Source of the DNA: CAZOBJ01 sp964577825
Lineage (GTDB): Bacteria > Planctomycetota > SZUA-567 > JAFGNG01
Assembly: GCA_964577825.1 (NCBI GenBank)
Contig: CAZOBJ010000017.1
Location: forward strand, 1 to 44,409
Reading direction: 5' to 3'
Length of the DNA stretch: 44,409 nt
In this document: positions 1 through 8,193 of the stretch, piece by piece
Layout of the letters: the number at the start of each line of letters is the position of its first letter
Numbering within the stretch: the stretch's first letter is position 1
Translations under genes and position numbers: made by a program
Notes under the pieces: generated by a model
The model's input: only the letters and a program-made list of their open reading frames with translations
Database searches by the model: none
What the model was told of the DNA's origin: nothing

Positions 1-4
1 CGCC

Positions 5-1468
5 TCACTTCGGCGGGGCCACGTACGGGGGCACGCGCATGGGGTAGTTGGGCCCGTAGATCATGGGCTCGGTGCGCTGAAGCAGCTCGCCGTTGCGCAC
101 GAACGGCTCGCCGCGCTCGGACAGGTGCCCGACAAGCCGCGCCCGCCAGGTCGAGAGCTGCGAGGCGTGGCCCGGGTCCGGGGCCAGGTCGCGGGTCTCG
201 CGCGGGTCCTCGGCCAGGTCGAAGAGCTGCTCTTCGCCCGTGGGCGAAAAGTACACGTACTTCCACCGGCCGTCGGTGAGCGCGTTCCACTGGTTCTGTG
301 GCGTGTAGCAGGCCTCGTGCTCCAGGTCGATCCACGCACGCCAGGCCGGGCCGTCCCCGCGCAACAGCCCCAGCACGCTGTCTCCGTCCACGGCCTCCGG
401 CACGGGCGCGCCCGCGCCGTCCAGGAACGTGGGCAGCACGTCGCGCAGCTCCACGGGCTCCTCGCGCACCGTGCCGCGCGCGGCCTCCGGGGCCAGGCCC
501 CGCGGCCAGCGCACCAGGAACGGAATGCGCGCCGAGCCCTCGTACGCGTAGCTCTTGCGCCACAGGTGCAGGTCCCCGAGCATGTCGCCGTGGTCCGAGC
601 AGAAGAGGATCAGGGTGTCCTCGGCGAACCCGCGCTCCTCGAGCGCGGCCAGGATGCGGCCGACCTGCTCGTCGATGAAGCTCACGGACGCATAGTACCC
701 CCGCCGCGAGTGCTGGGCCTCGGCCGCGCCCAGGTCGCCGTGCCACTGGCACGGATGGGGCGGATCGAGGTGTTCGCGGAACCGCTCGGTCCACTCGCCG
801 GTCGCGGGCGCGGGCAGGTCCTGTTCGCGGTACAGGTCCCAGAACCGCTGCGGCCCGTCGTACGGGCTGTGCGGCCGGGCGAAGGAGACCTTCAGGAAAA
901 AGGGCGCCGTGCGGTCGTACTCGCGCAGGAACCGCACCGCGGTGTCTCCGGTCCAGAACGTGGGGTGCAGCTCGTCCGCGTAGATGTAGGGCCCGGCCTG
1001 CCACCCGTTCCAGTTCAGGCCCATGGCGCCCGGCAGGGGGTCGCGCCCGGGCGCGCGGCGGTGGAACCACCGGTGGTAGTCGCTCACGAACCCGTGATTG
1101 CGGCGGCCCGACTCGTCGAGCAGCGTGGCGTGGAACCCGTGCAGGGCCCGCTGCGGGAACCAGTGCATTTTGCCGATGCCGAAGGTGAAGTACCCGGCCT
1201 CGCGCAAAAGCCGCGGCAGCTCCACCGGGTAGCACGGCGCCACCTTGCCGTATCCGAGCATGCCGTGGTGCCAGGGCGCCTGCCCGGTCAAGAGCCCCGC
1301 CCGGGCCGGGGTGCAGGTGGGCGTGGTGCTGTACGCGCGCGAGAAGCGCACGCCCCCGGCGGCGATGCGGTCGAAGTTGGGCGTGCGGATGGCCTCGTTC
1401 ACGCAGCCCAGGCAGTCGAACCGGTGCTGGTCGCTCATGAGCATCAGGATGTTGACGGGTCGAGCCAT
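5..1468 (-). CDS. Type I sulfatase (formylglycine-dependent)
   Basis: This 487-residue protein has the alkaline-phosphatase-superfamily sulfatase fold and should hydrolyse sulfate esters, probably on polysaccharides. The N-terminal metal motif SDQH (Asp13) is followed by the signature CTPAR, whose Cys52 is the residue matured to formylglycine. The GIGKMHW segment and the late CSDHGDMLGD motif supply the other metal and sulfate ligands. Length is typical for the family. No signal peptide is visible: the start MARPVNILML runs straight into the first beta strand, so the enzyme looks cytoplasmic unless the start is misjudged. It is the last gene of a three-gene minus-strand group and lies 37 bp after the DUF89 gene. 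The substrate cannot be read from sequence. The family call is secure. Confidence 0.93.
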   Translation of the reverse strand: MARPVNILMLMSDQHRFDCLGCVNEAIRTPNFDRIAAGGVRFSRAYSTTPTCTPARAGLLTGQAPWHHGMLGYGKVAPCYPVELPRLLREAGYFTFGIGKMHWFPQRALHGFHATLLDESGRRNHGFVSDYHRWFHRRAPGRDPLPGAMGLNWNGWQAGPYIYADELHPTFWTGDTAVRFLREYDRTAPFFLKVSFARPHSPYDGPQRFWDLYREQDLPAPATGEWTERFREHLDPPHPCQWHGDLGAAEAQHSRRGYYASVSFIDEQVGRILAALEERGFAEDTLILFCSDHGDMLGDLHLWRKSYAYEGSARIPFLVRWPRGLAPEAARGTVREEPVELRDVLPTFLDGAGAPVPEAVDGDSVLGLLRGDGPAWRAWIDLEHEACYTPQNQWNALTDGRWKYVYFSPTGEEQLFDLAEDPRETRDLAPDPGHASQLSTWRARLVGHLSERGEPFVRNGELLQRTEPMIYGPNYPMRVPPYVAPPK

Positions 1469-1505
1469 GGCGTCTCCTGACAGGGGTTCGAACGGTGCGG
1501 CGGGT

Positions 1506-2444
1506 TCAGCCGCGCGAGGCGCGCCGCTTCTTGCGCCGCGAGGCCGCGCCCGGGGGCGTGGGGCCCGCGGCCGGGTCGGGCTCGTACCCCAGGGCCACTG
1601 CGGCGCCTTGGTCCACGCCCAACCGGCGGGCGATGGCCACGCTGCGCGCGCGCAGCAGAAAGAAGACGTCGCGTTCCACCCGGGCGAGGGACTCGTAGTT
1701 GCTCTGTCCCTTGCTGACGACCACGTCCGCGGCCGCGAACCGGTCGCGCACCTGCTTGCCGGCCTTCTCCAGGCTCAGGCCCAGCATGGGCGCGCCCGTG
1801 GTGAGGATCTCCACGCCCTCCACGTCCCCCAGGCCCAGGGCCTGCGCGTCGTCCAGGGTCACGTCGTTGAGGATGGGCGCGTGGCGCACGACCGCGGTCA
1901 CGGTGCGGCCGCGGGCGATCTCCTCGATGAACAGCTTGTCCAGCACCGCCTCGCCCGCGTTGTTCAAGAGGTACACCACCTGCTCGGCGCGCGCGAGCGT
2001 GCGCACAAGCTCCTGGCGGTCGTCGCGGGCCACCGGCTGCGCGCGCGCGGCGGCGAGCAGCCGCTCGGCGGTCCCCCGGTCGTGGACCCCGGTGTCCAGG
2101 ATCGTGCCCTGGAGCGCCAGGTCCAGGGCCGCGGCCAGGCGGTTGTCGCTCGCGTCGAGCTCGGCGCGGAAGTCCTTTTCCAGGGCGCCCACGGCCTTGT
2201 TGGCCCGGGCCTTCTCGTTCTCGTAGGGGTCCTTGACCCCCAGGGCCTTGTACGCGGTCTGCACCGAGGAGAAGATGATCTCCGGCGCGCTGCGCTCGAG
2301 GTCCGTTTCCGCGGCCAGGTCGGCCAGGGCGCGCAGCAGCACCTTGCGGTGGATCCACTCGTCCTCGGTCACCAGGCGCGCGGTGGCCAGCACCATGTTC
2401 AGCGCGTACGGGACGCAATCCGGATCGGCCTTCATCGTGCTCAT
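1506..2444 (-). CDS. DUF89/ARMT1-like damage-control phosphatase
   Basis: The 312-residue product matches the DUF89 family, metal-dependent phosphatases thought to remove damaged or misplaced phosphometabolites. Visible signatures are the N-terminal DCVPYALN segment, the NNAGEAVLDKLF motif near residue 165 (the metal-binding D/N-NxGE element) and the later SKGQSNYESL motif. The N-terminal Cys pair of many bacterial members is reduced to one Cys (CVPY). The C-terminus is a basic Arg/Lys tail. An AGGAG sits 6 nt before the ATG. The gene lies between a small membrane protein (49 bp upstream) and the sulfatase (37 bp downstream), so the three are probably cotranscribed. The physiological substrate is unknown. 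Confidence 0.85.
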   Translation of the reverse strand: MSTMKADPDCVPYALNMVLATARLVTEDEWIHRKVLLRALADLAAETDLERSAPEIIFSSVQTAYKALGVKDPYENEKARANKAVGALEKDFRAELDASDNRLAAALDLALQGTILDTGVHDRGTAERLLAAARAQPVARDDRQELVRTLARAEQVVYLLNNAGEAVLDKLFIEEIARGRTVTAVVRHAPILNDVTLDDAQALGLGDVEGVEILTTGAPMLGLSLEKAGKQVRDRFAAADVVVSKGQSNYESLARVERDVFFLLRARSVAIARRLGVDQGAAVALGYEPDPAAGPTPPGAASRRKKRRASRG

Positions 2445-2493
2445 GGCGCGCTCCTGCGCGGGCGCCTCCCTGGCCGAGGCCGGAGAGGGCGAA

Positions 2494-3147
2494 TCATTCG
2501 ATCACGTATCCGAGCTGGCCCTTCTGCACGACCATGCAGCCGGCATAGGGAGGATCCGCGCGCGCGTACCGGTCGCCGGACAGGGTGCGGAAGTGCTGGC
2601 GCGCGATGTCCAGCCGCTCGTCCAGCCGGCTGGCGGCGGCGCCCACGGCCACGGTGTAGGCCTCCGAGCTCTCGAGCACGCGGGCGGACAGGTCCTGGGC
2701 CGCGAGCAGCGCCTGCCCGCGCACGAATGCGCACGAGCCCTTCGCATGGGTCAGGCCCTCGGGCGTGTGCGGGTAGCTCGTGAGCTTGAGCACCCATGCC
2801 TCGGCCGGCCACACGGTGCTGCGGGGCCGCTCTTCGCGCAGGCCGCCGGTCGTGGTCCGCCCGCCCTGGCCGATCTCGTCTTCTTCGAGGCGCATGCGCT
2901 CCTGCAGCCCGGCCGCGATGTCGCGCTGCTTGGCGCGCCGTCCCAGCACGAACGCGGTGCCCAGCATCGCCGCCACCACCAGGAACACCGCGAGCCCGGT
3001 GTCCACGGTGATGACAAGCGCCCGTCGGGGCCTCGTGCGCGCCGGCTCGCGCGGGCGCGGGGGCGGGGGCGTCGCGCCCTCCTCGCGGCGCTGCGCCAGG
3101 CTGCGCTCGGCCAGGATCTCGTAAAGCTCGCGCTTGTGTCGGGCCAT
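2494..3147 (-). CDS. Hypothetical single-pass membrane protein
   Basis: I do not recognise this 217-residue protein. It has a basic, proline-rich N-terminal cytoplasmic segment (about residues 1-42), one hydrophobic helix at about 46-66 (VDTGLAVFLVVAAMLGTAFVLG), then a charged Glu/Arg-rich linker and a C-terminal domain of about 110 residues that should be periplasmic. That domain contains the patterns WVLKLTSY and AGCMVVQKGQ, loosely like SPOR-type domains in layout, but this is not a family call. The ATG is preceded by GGAGG at 5 nt spacing. It is the first gene after a strong promoter and leads the DUF89-sulfatase group. Confidence 0.72.
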   Translation of the reverse strand: MARHKRELYEILAERSLAQRREEGATPPPPRPREPARTRPRRALVITVDTGLAVFLVVAAMLGTAFVLGRRAKQRDIAAGLQERMRLEEDEIGQGGRTTTGGLREERPRSTVWPAEAWVLKLTSYPHTPEGLTHAKGSCAFVRGQALLAAQDLSARVLESSEAYTVAVGAAASRLDERLDIARQHFRTLSGDRYARADPPYAGCMVVQKGQLGYVIE

Positions 3148-3242
3148 ACGCGCCTCCGCAAGGGCCGGTCGTCCGCCGAGGTCTCGGAGAGCCGCGCCTC
3201 CGTCGCTTGCGCCAAGGGTGGGGCCTATCCCGGCCCGGGGCG

Positions 3243-3270
3243 ATTATACGCCCGCCCGCGCGGTTGTCCA
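3243..3270 (-). promoter_or_regulatory. Sigma-70-like promoter for the 3147-to-5 gene group
   Basis: On the minus strand TGGACA (3265-3270) and a perfect TATAAT (3243-3248) are separated by 16 nt. It lies in the 140-bp gap between the rseP stop and the membrane-protein start, giving a leader of roughly 90 nt. Confidence 0.6.
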
Positions 3271-3287
3271 ACCCCGCGCGCCGCCGA

Positions 3288-5660
3288 TCAGGGCCCGGGC
3301 GAGAGCCAGCCGAAATACACGTCGAACGCGGTCACCATGAGCATGAGCCCGATCAGGCACGCGAACCCGATGTACTGGGCGATCTCCACCGCGCGCGGAT
3401 TGGGACGCGATCCCTTGATCCACTCGATAAACAGGAACAACAGATGCCCGCCGTCGAGCACCGGGATGGGCAGCAGGTTGATGATGGCCAGGTTGATGCT
3501 GATCAGCGCCACGAGGTCGATGAGGTGGTCCCAGCCCTGCTCGGCGGTGCGGTACATGACCTGGAAGATCATGACCGGGCCGCCGGCCGCCGTGGGCTCC
3601 AGCCGCCCGGTCACCAGCCGCCGGAAGACCCGGTACACGGTCAAGGCCATGTCCACGGCCTCGGCCCCGCCGCGCTTGACGCCCGCCCACACCGTGGGGG
3701 CCTGACGACGCGCGTAGTGTCCGGCCAGGCTCAGGGGCAGGAACCCCTGGACGTTGTGCGCGCTCGGGTGCGCGCGCACGGGCCGGGGCGTGGGAATGCG
3801 CGCGCTGTTCTCGTCCCCGCGCCCGCCCCGGGGCCGCCAGGCGACCCGGGTGGAGGAGAGGTCCGGGCTGAGCTCGAACCCGGTGATCTCGTCGCCGCGG
3901 CCCAGGTGCAGGTCTTCGGCGGGGCTCGCGGGCTCCACGCCGAAGAGCGTGCGTTGGGCGTTGAGCATCACCCCGATGCGGGCCGTGCCCACAGTGGGAT
4001 CCACGTGCGGGCGCAGGGTGACGGTGCGCTCCTCGTCCTCGCGCAGGAAGAGAAGCCGCACCGGACGCGCACTCGCTCGGTCGACCTGGTCGGCCAGGAA
4101 CTCCGTGTTCGCAAGGGGTTTGCCGTCCACGGCCAGGAGCACGTCCCCGGGTTGCAGCCCCGTGCCCGTTCCCCCCGCCTCCGGGAGGGAGTCAAGGGGA
4201 GAGACAAGAGACGCGTCCTGGTCGCGTGCCCTGTCCACACGTGCAACGTCCCTCACCCCGGCCCTCTCCCGAGGGGAGAGGGAGTCCGCGGTTCCCTCGC
4301 CACTGTCCTGCCCCGAACGCCCGGGCACCGACTGGTCGCGCAGCACCGCATCCACCACAAAGGGCTCCCCGGGCTCGCGCGACCGCAGCGTGACCCCGAG
4401 GAAGTTGTCCCCGCCCGGGGGCAGCCGGGGGTCGCCGGTCATGGGCTTTGGCTGCACGGTCACGGTGCGCTCGCGGCCCTGGCGGCGCACGGTCACCTCC
4501 ACGGGCTTGAGCGCGGCCTCGGTGAGCGCCTCCTGGAGCGGCTCGATGCCCGGCACCCGGAAGTAGCGCCCGTTCACGGCCCCGAGCCGGTCGCCGGCCC
4601 GCAGGCCCGCGGCCTGCGCGGGAAAGCCCTCCAGCGCCTCGGTCACCTGAAGGCCAAACCGCATCCCCGCCTGGGGATACACGCCCGCCGGATACACCTG
4701 CACCTCGACCGCGCGCTCCGGGCCCCATGCACCTTCCTTTTGGGCTGAAGCTTCCTGTGCGTCGTCCTGCGTGCGCGGACTCTGCACGGTCAGGGTCACG
4801 GTCTGCCCGGCCCGGTCCCGCACGAGTTCGCCGATGCGCGCGCCCGCGTAGTCGTGTTCGATCCGGGTCTCGCCCACGGCCACGATCCGGTCGCCCGGAC
4901 GGATGCGCGCGCGCAGCTCGGACAGGGCCTCTTGTTCGGCCGTGCCCTCCAATCCGGGAAGGTCCTCGATCAACCCGCTCACCTTGCGCGAGCGCGAGGG
5001 CAGCACCCCGATCTGCCAGGGAATGCGCCCCGGGCCCGGGGCCGGGTATACGCGCACGTCAAAGGGCCCATCGCGGCCGGGCCGGCGCACGGTCAGGCGC
5101 AGGGGCTCGCCTTCGCTGAGGACCACGGCCTCGGACAGGTCCTTGAACCACTCGATGGGCTCGCCGTCCACGGCCGTGATCCGATCGCCGGTCTCCAGCC
5201 CCGCGCGCGCGGCGGGCCCGCCCTCGCGCACCACGCCCAGGACATTCACCGGCCGGGGCACGCCGTACAGGTGCGCGCCCACCAGGATCGCGAACCCGAG
5301 CACCAGGTTCATGGCCACGCCGGCCACGAACACGAGCGCGCGCGCGCCCACGCCCTTGCTCATGAGCTCGTCCGGCGCGCCGGTGGCCTGCTCCTCGCCG
5401 GGCAGGTCGCTGGCGCCCGCGAGCTTCACGTATCCGCCCAGGGGAAGCAGGCCCACCCCGTACTCGGTGCCCCGGATGCGCTTGCGCAGGCCCAGACCCC
5501 AGGCGTCGAACCCGAGCATGAATTTCTCGACCCGCACGCCCACCAGGAGCGCGGCGAGAAAGTGCCCCAGCTCATGCACAAAGATGAGCAGCGAAAACGC
5601 GATCACCACGCCCAACACGGCGAGGCCGCTGCTCAGTCCGGTCTCCAGGAGCTCGGCCAC
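3288..5660 (-). CDS. rseP: RseP-type site-2 zinc protease with four PDZ-like modules
   Basis: This is an intramembrane metalloprotease of the RseP/M50 family, which cleaves membrane-bound anti-sigma factors or signal-peptide remnants. The first membrane helix carries HELGH (residues 29-33 from the chosen start). The last membrane region carries NLLPIPVLDGGHL, which completes the zinc site. At 790 residues it is far longer than the usual 420-460. The excess is a periplasmic stretch with four PDZ-like modules, recognisable by GLETGDRI, IRPGDRIVAVG, LRAGDRLGAVNG and LQPGDVLLAVDG. The fourth is interrupted by about 40 low-complexity residues encoded partly by a dispersed hairpin repeat. I chose the GTG at 5660 because AAAGGAGG lies 4 nt upstream; an in-frame start at 5735 has no such site. 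It follows dxr by 108 bp, as rseP often follows dxr elsewhere. Confidence 0.93.
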   Translation of the reverse strand: MAELLETGLSSGLAVLGVVIAFSLLIFVHELGHFLAALLVGVRVEKFMLGFDAWGLGLRKRIRGTEYGVGLLPLGGYVKLAGASDLPGEEQATGAPDELMSKGVGARALVFVAGVAMNLVLGFAILVGAHLYGVPRPVNVLGVVREGGPAARAGLETGDRITAVDGEPIEWFKDLSEAVVLSEGEPLRLTVRRPGRDGPFDVRVYPAPGPGRIPWQIGVLPSRSRKVSGLIEDLPGLEGTAEQEALSELRARIRPGDRIVAVGETRIEHDYAGARIGELVRDRAGQTVTLTVQSPRTQDDAQEASAQKEGAWGPERAVEVQVYPAGVYPQAGMRFGLQVTEALEGFPAQAAGLRAGDRLGAVNGRYFRVPGIEPLQEALTEAALKPVEVTVRRQGRERTVTVQPKPMTGDPRLPPGGDNFLGVTLRSREPGEPFVVDAVLRDQSVPGRSGQDSGEGTADSLSPRERAGVRDVARVDRARDQDASLVSPLDSLPEAGGTGTGLQPGDVLLAVDGKPLANTEFLADQVDRASARPVRLLFLREDEERTVTLRPHVDPTVGTARIGVMLNAQRTLFGVEPASPAEDLHLGRGDEITGFELSPDLSSTRVAWRPRGGRGDENSARIPTPRPVRAHPSAHNVQGFLPLSLAGHYARRQAPTVWAGVKRGGAEAVDMALTVYRVFRRLVTGRLEPTAAGGPVMIFQVMYRTAEQGWDHLIDLVALISINLAIINLLPIPVLDGGHLLFLFIEWIKGSRPNPRAVEIAQYIGFACLIGLMLMVTAFDVYFGWLSPGP
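4250..4284 (-). repeat. Hairpin repeat (module A) inserted in frame within rseP
   Basis: The CCCTCACCCCGGCCCTCTCC hairpin with its GGGGAGAGGG arm matches module A of the dispersed intergenic repeats, but here it lies inside coding sequence. It is read as the peptide SLSPRERAGVRD without breaking the frame. It falls in the loop before the GLQPGD strand of the fourth PDZ-like module. Confidence 0.85.
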
Positions 5661-5768
5661 CCTGCCTCCTTTCGCCTGCACCCCTCGCCCGTACGAGAAA
5701 AAGGCCCGGGCAAGGGCCGTACCGCACGCTCGCACCCTGTGTCTCGGTCCAGGCGCGTGTCCCTTGCC

Positions 5769-6956
5769 CTACCGCTTCTCTGGGGGCTGCATGCCTGCGC
5801 TCATGTGCACGCCCGCGCCGGCGCGCACGCTTTCGCGGGCCCAGCGGTCGGCCGCGTGCACCGCCTCGAGCGTGGGCTCGGCCACGGGCGTGTGCTCGGC
5901 CAGCGCCCGCTCGATGAGCCGCGGGATGTCCAGGAACTCGATCTCGTCGTGCAGGAACAGGTCCACCGCCGCCTCGTTGGCCGACGAGAAGACCGCCGCG
6001 GCCACGCCCCCCGCTCGGCCGGCGGTCACGCCCAGGTCCAGGCAGGGGAACGCCTCGCGGTCGGGTGTCTCGAAGGTGAGCGTGCCCAGGCGCGCGAGGT
6101 CCGCGGCCGCCACCGGCCCGGGGCGGCGCGCGCCCTCGAACAGGGCGTACTGGATGGGCAGCTTCATGTCCGGACGGCTCAACTGCGCCACCGTGGACCC
6201 GTCGGCGAACTCCACCAAGCCGTGGACCACGGACTGCGGGTGCACGAGCACCTCGATGCGCTCGTACGCGAGGCCGAAGAGCCAGTGGGCCTCGATCACC
6301 TCCAGGGCCTTGTTGGCCAGGGTCGCCGAGTCCACGGTGATCTTGCGGCCCATGCGCCAGGTGGGATGCACAAGGGCCTCGGCCGCGCGCACGCGCGCGA
6401 GCTCGCCCCGTGCCCGGCCGCGGAAGGGCCCGCCGCTCGCGGTGAGCACCAGGCGACGCACTTCGCTCTCGCGTCCGGCGCGCAGGCACTGGTACAGGGC
6501 CGAGTGTTCGCTGTCCACGGGCCACAGGGTGACGCCCCGCTCGCCCGCGCGGCCGACGACGAGCCGACCGGCCATGACCAGGGTCTCCTTGTTCGCGAGG
6601 GCGACGTCCATGCCCGCGTCGATGGCCGCAAGGGTCGGGTCCAGGCCCGCGGCGCCCACCGCCGCACTCACAAGCATGTGCGCGCCCGCGCCGGCCGCGG
6701 CCTCGACCACGCCCCCGGGGCCGGCGAGCACGCGGCAGGGCAGGTCCGCAAGCGCCTCGCGCAGCGCGGGCTCGTGCGCCTCGCGGGCAATGGCCACAAG
6801 CTCCGGGCGGAACTCGCGCGCGACCTCGGCGAGCGCGCGCCAGTTGTTCCCGCCCGAGACGCTCGCCACCTGAAAGGCCTCGGGGAACGCGCGCACCACG
6901 TCCAGTGTGCTCAAGCCCACGGACCCCGTGGCGCCGAGCAGGGCCAGGCGCTTCAC
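5769..6956 (-). CDS. dxr: 1-deoxy-D-xylulose 5-phosphate reductoisomerase
   Basis: Dxr converts DXP to 2-C-methyl-D-erythritol 4-phosphate with NADPH, the committed step of the MEP isoprenoid pathway. The N-terminal nucleotide-binding motif GATGSVGLSTLDV, the NKETLVMAG motif, the PVDSEHSAL substrate loop, SASGGPF and the MGRKITVDSATLANK motif are all intact. The 395-residue length is normal. The GTG start at 6956 overlaps the TGA of ispG by 4 bp (GTGA), implying translational coupling. A longer frame reaching upstream is out-of-frame ispG sequence and was not used. The gene sits between ispG and rseP. Confidence 0.96.
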   Translation of the reverse strand: MKRLALLGATGSVGLSTLDVVRAFPEAFQVASVSGGNNWRALAEVAREFRPELVAIAREAHEPALREALADLPCRVLAGPGGVVEAAAGAGAHMLVSAAVGAAGLDPTLAAIDAGMDVALANKETLVMAGRLVVGRAGERGVTLWPVDSEHSALYQCLRAGRESEVRRLVLTASGGPFRGRARGELARVRAAEALVHPTWRMGRKITVDSATLANKALEVIEAHWLFGLAYERIEVLVHPQSVVHGLVEFADGSTVAQLSRPDMKLPIQYALFEGARRPGPVAAADLARLGTLTFETPDREAFPCLDLGVTAGRAGGVAAAVFSSANEAAVDLFLHDEIEFLDIPRLIERALAEHTPVAEPTLEAVHAADRWARESVRAGAGVHMSAGMQPPEKR

Positions 6957-8077
6957 GATTCGGCCTCCTGGTTCGCGCTGGCCGCGGCGGCGCGGGCCGC
7001 CCGGTCGGCGGCCAGCCGCTCGGCCGCGGCGCACAGCGCGTCCACGGCCTCGGGCTCGTCCACGCTGCGCACGAGCCGGCCCTTCTCGAAGAGCGCGTAG
7101 CGGCCTCCGCCCGCGGCCAGGCCCACGTCCGCGTCGGACGCCTCGCCGGGGCCGTTCACCTCGCAGCCCATCACCGCCACGGTCAGGGGGCCGGGCAGGT
7201 GCGCCACGCGGGCCTTGACCTGGTCCACCAGGTCGCGCAGGTCCACCTTGCACCGCCCGCAGGTGGGGCAGCTGACGATCTCGACCCGGTCGTGGAGCAC
7301 CCCGGCCGCGCGCAAAAGCTCCCGACCCACGCGCACCTCCTCGGCGGGCGGACCGGTGAAGGAGAGCCGGATCGTGTCGCCCATGCCCTCGGCCAAGAGC
7401 CCCCCCACGCCCACCGCGCTCTTGAGGAGCGCGTCCTCGCGCGGTCCGGCCGCGGTCACGCCCAGGTGCAGGGGCCAGTCCGAGGCCTCGGCCGCGAGGC
7501 GGTTGGCCTTCATGGTGGTGGCCGCGTCGTGGGCCTTGAGGCTGAGCACGATCTGGTCGAAGTCGAGCTCCTCGTGCATGCGCCGCGCGCAAGAGAGGGC
7601 CTCGTCCGCGAGCAGGGTGGCGAGGTCGGGCTGCGGCTCGGCCTCGCGCTCCGCGCCGCGGGGGCGGATGGAGCCGGAGTTCACGCCCACGCGCACGGCC
7701 ACGCCCCGGCGCTTGGCCTCGCGCACCACCGCGGCCACACCCTCCCAGTCGTGGGTGTTGCCCGGGTTGATGCGGATCTTGTCCGCGCCGGCGCGCACGG
7801 CCTCCAGCGCCAGCGCGGGCGTGAAGTGCACGTCGGCCACGAGCGGCAGAGGACTCGCGCGCTTGACCTCGGCGAACGGGCCCAGGGCCGCATGGTCGGG
7901 CACGGCCAGGCGCATCAGCTCACAGCCCAGATCCGCGGCCTCGCGGATCTGGGCCAGGATCGTGTCCACGTCCTGGGGCCGGGCCTTGGCCATGCTCTGG
8001 ACCGAGACCGGGGCCCCGCCGCCGATGGTGAGCGGCCCCACGCGCACCGCGCGCGTGGGCCGCCGGGAGGGCGTCAT
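6953..8077 (-). CDS. ispG: (E)-4-hydroxy-3-methylbut-2-enyl-diphosphate synthase
   Basis: IspG (GcpE) reductively converts methylerythritol cyclodiphosphate to HMBPP, the penultimate MEP-pathway step, using a [4Fe-4S] cluster. The TIM-barrel part opens with VSVQSMAKARPQDVD. The C-terminal cluster ligands are visible as CPTCGRCKVDL and GCEVNGPGEA. At 374 residues it is the short bacterial form without the insert domain of plants and chlamydiae. I chose the ATG at 8077 because AGGAGG lies 9 nt upstream, giving the standard MTPSRRPTRAVRVG start. The stop overlaps the dxr start. A TTGACA promoter upstream should drive ispG-dxr-rseP. Confidence 0.96.
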   Translation of the reverse strand: MTPSRRPTRAVRVGPLTIGGGAPVSVQSMAKARPQDVDTILAQIREAADLGCELMRLAVPDHAALGPFAEVKRASPLPLVADVHFTPALALEAVRAGADKIRINPGNTHDWEGVAAVVREAKRRGVAVRVGVNSGSIRPRGAEREAEPQPDLATLLADEALSCARRMHEELDFDQIVLSLKAHDAATTMKANRLAAEASDWPLHLGVTAAGPREDALLKSAVGVGGLLAEGMGDTIRLSFTGPPAEEVRVGRELLRAAGVLHDRVEIVSCPTCGRCKVDLRDLVDQVKARVAHLPGPLTVAVMGCEVNGPGEASDADVGLAAGGGRYALFEKGRLVRSVDEPEAVDALCAAAERLAADRAARAAAASANQEAES

Positions 8078-8138
8078 GCGCAAGGGCCTCCTGTTGGGGC
8101 AAGGGCGCGTCGAGTGCCAAGCGCCACGCAAGGAGGAT

Positions 8139-8168
8139 AGTTTAGACCGCGGATTGCAGAAGTGTCAA
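8139..8168 (-). promoter_or_regulatory. Sigma-70-like promoter for ispG-dxr-rseP
   Basis: A perfect TTGACA (8163-8168) and TAAACT (8139-8144) with an 18-nt spacer lie about 60 bp before the ispG start, in the gap after the calcium-loop gene. Confidence 0.6.
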
Positions 8169-8193
8169 CGTGTAACCGCCCCCGCGCGAGGGG

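Noticed and set aside
1480..1500. GGTTCGAAC, similar to a tRNA T-loop
   Set aside because: No acceptor stem or anticodon arm around it; it lies in a 37-bp spacer.
6957..7592. N-terminal extension of dxr
   Set aside because: It is ispG read in another frame; the GTG at 6956 gives the standard Dxr N-terminus.
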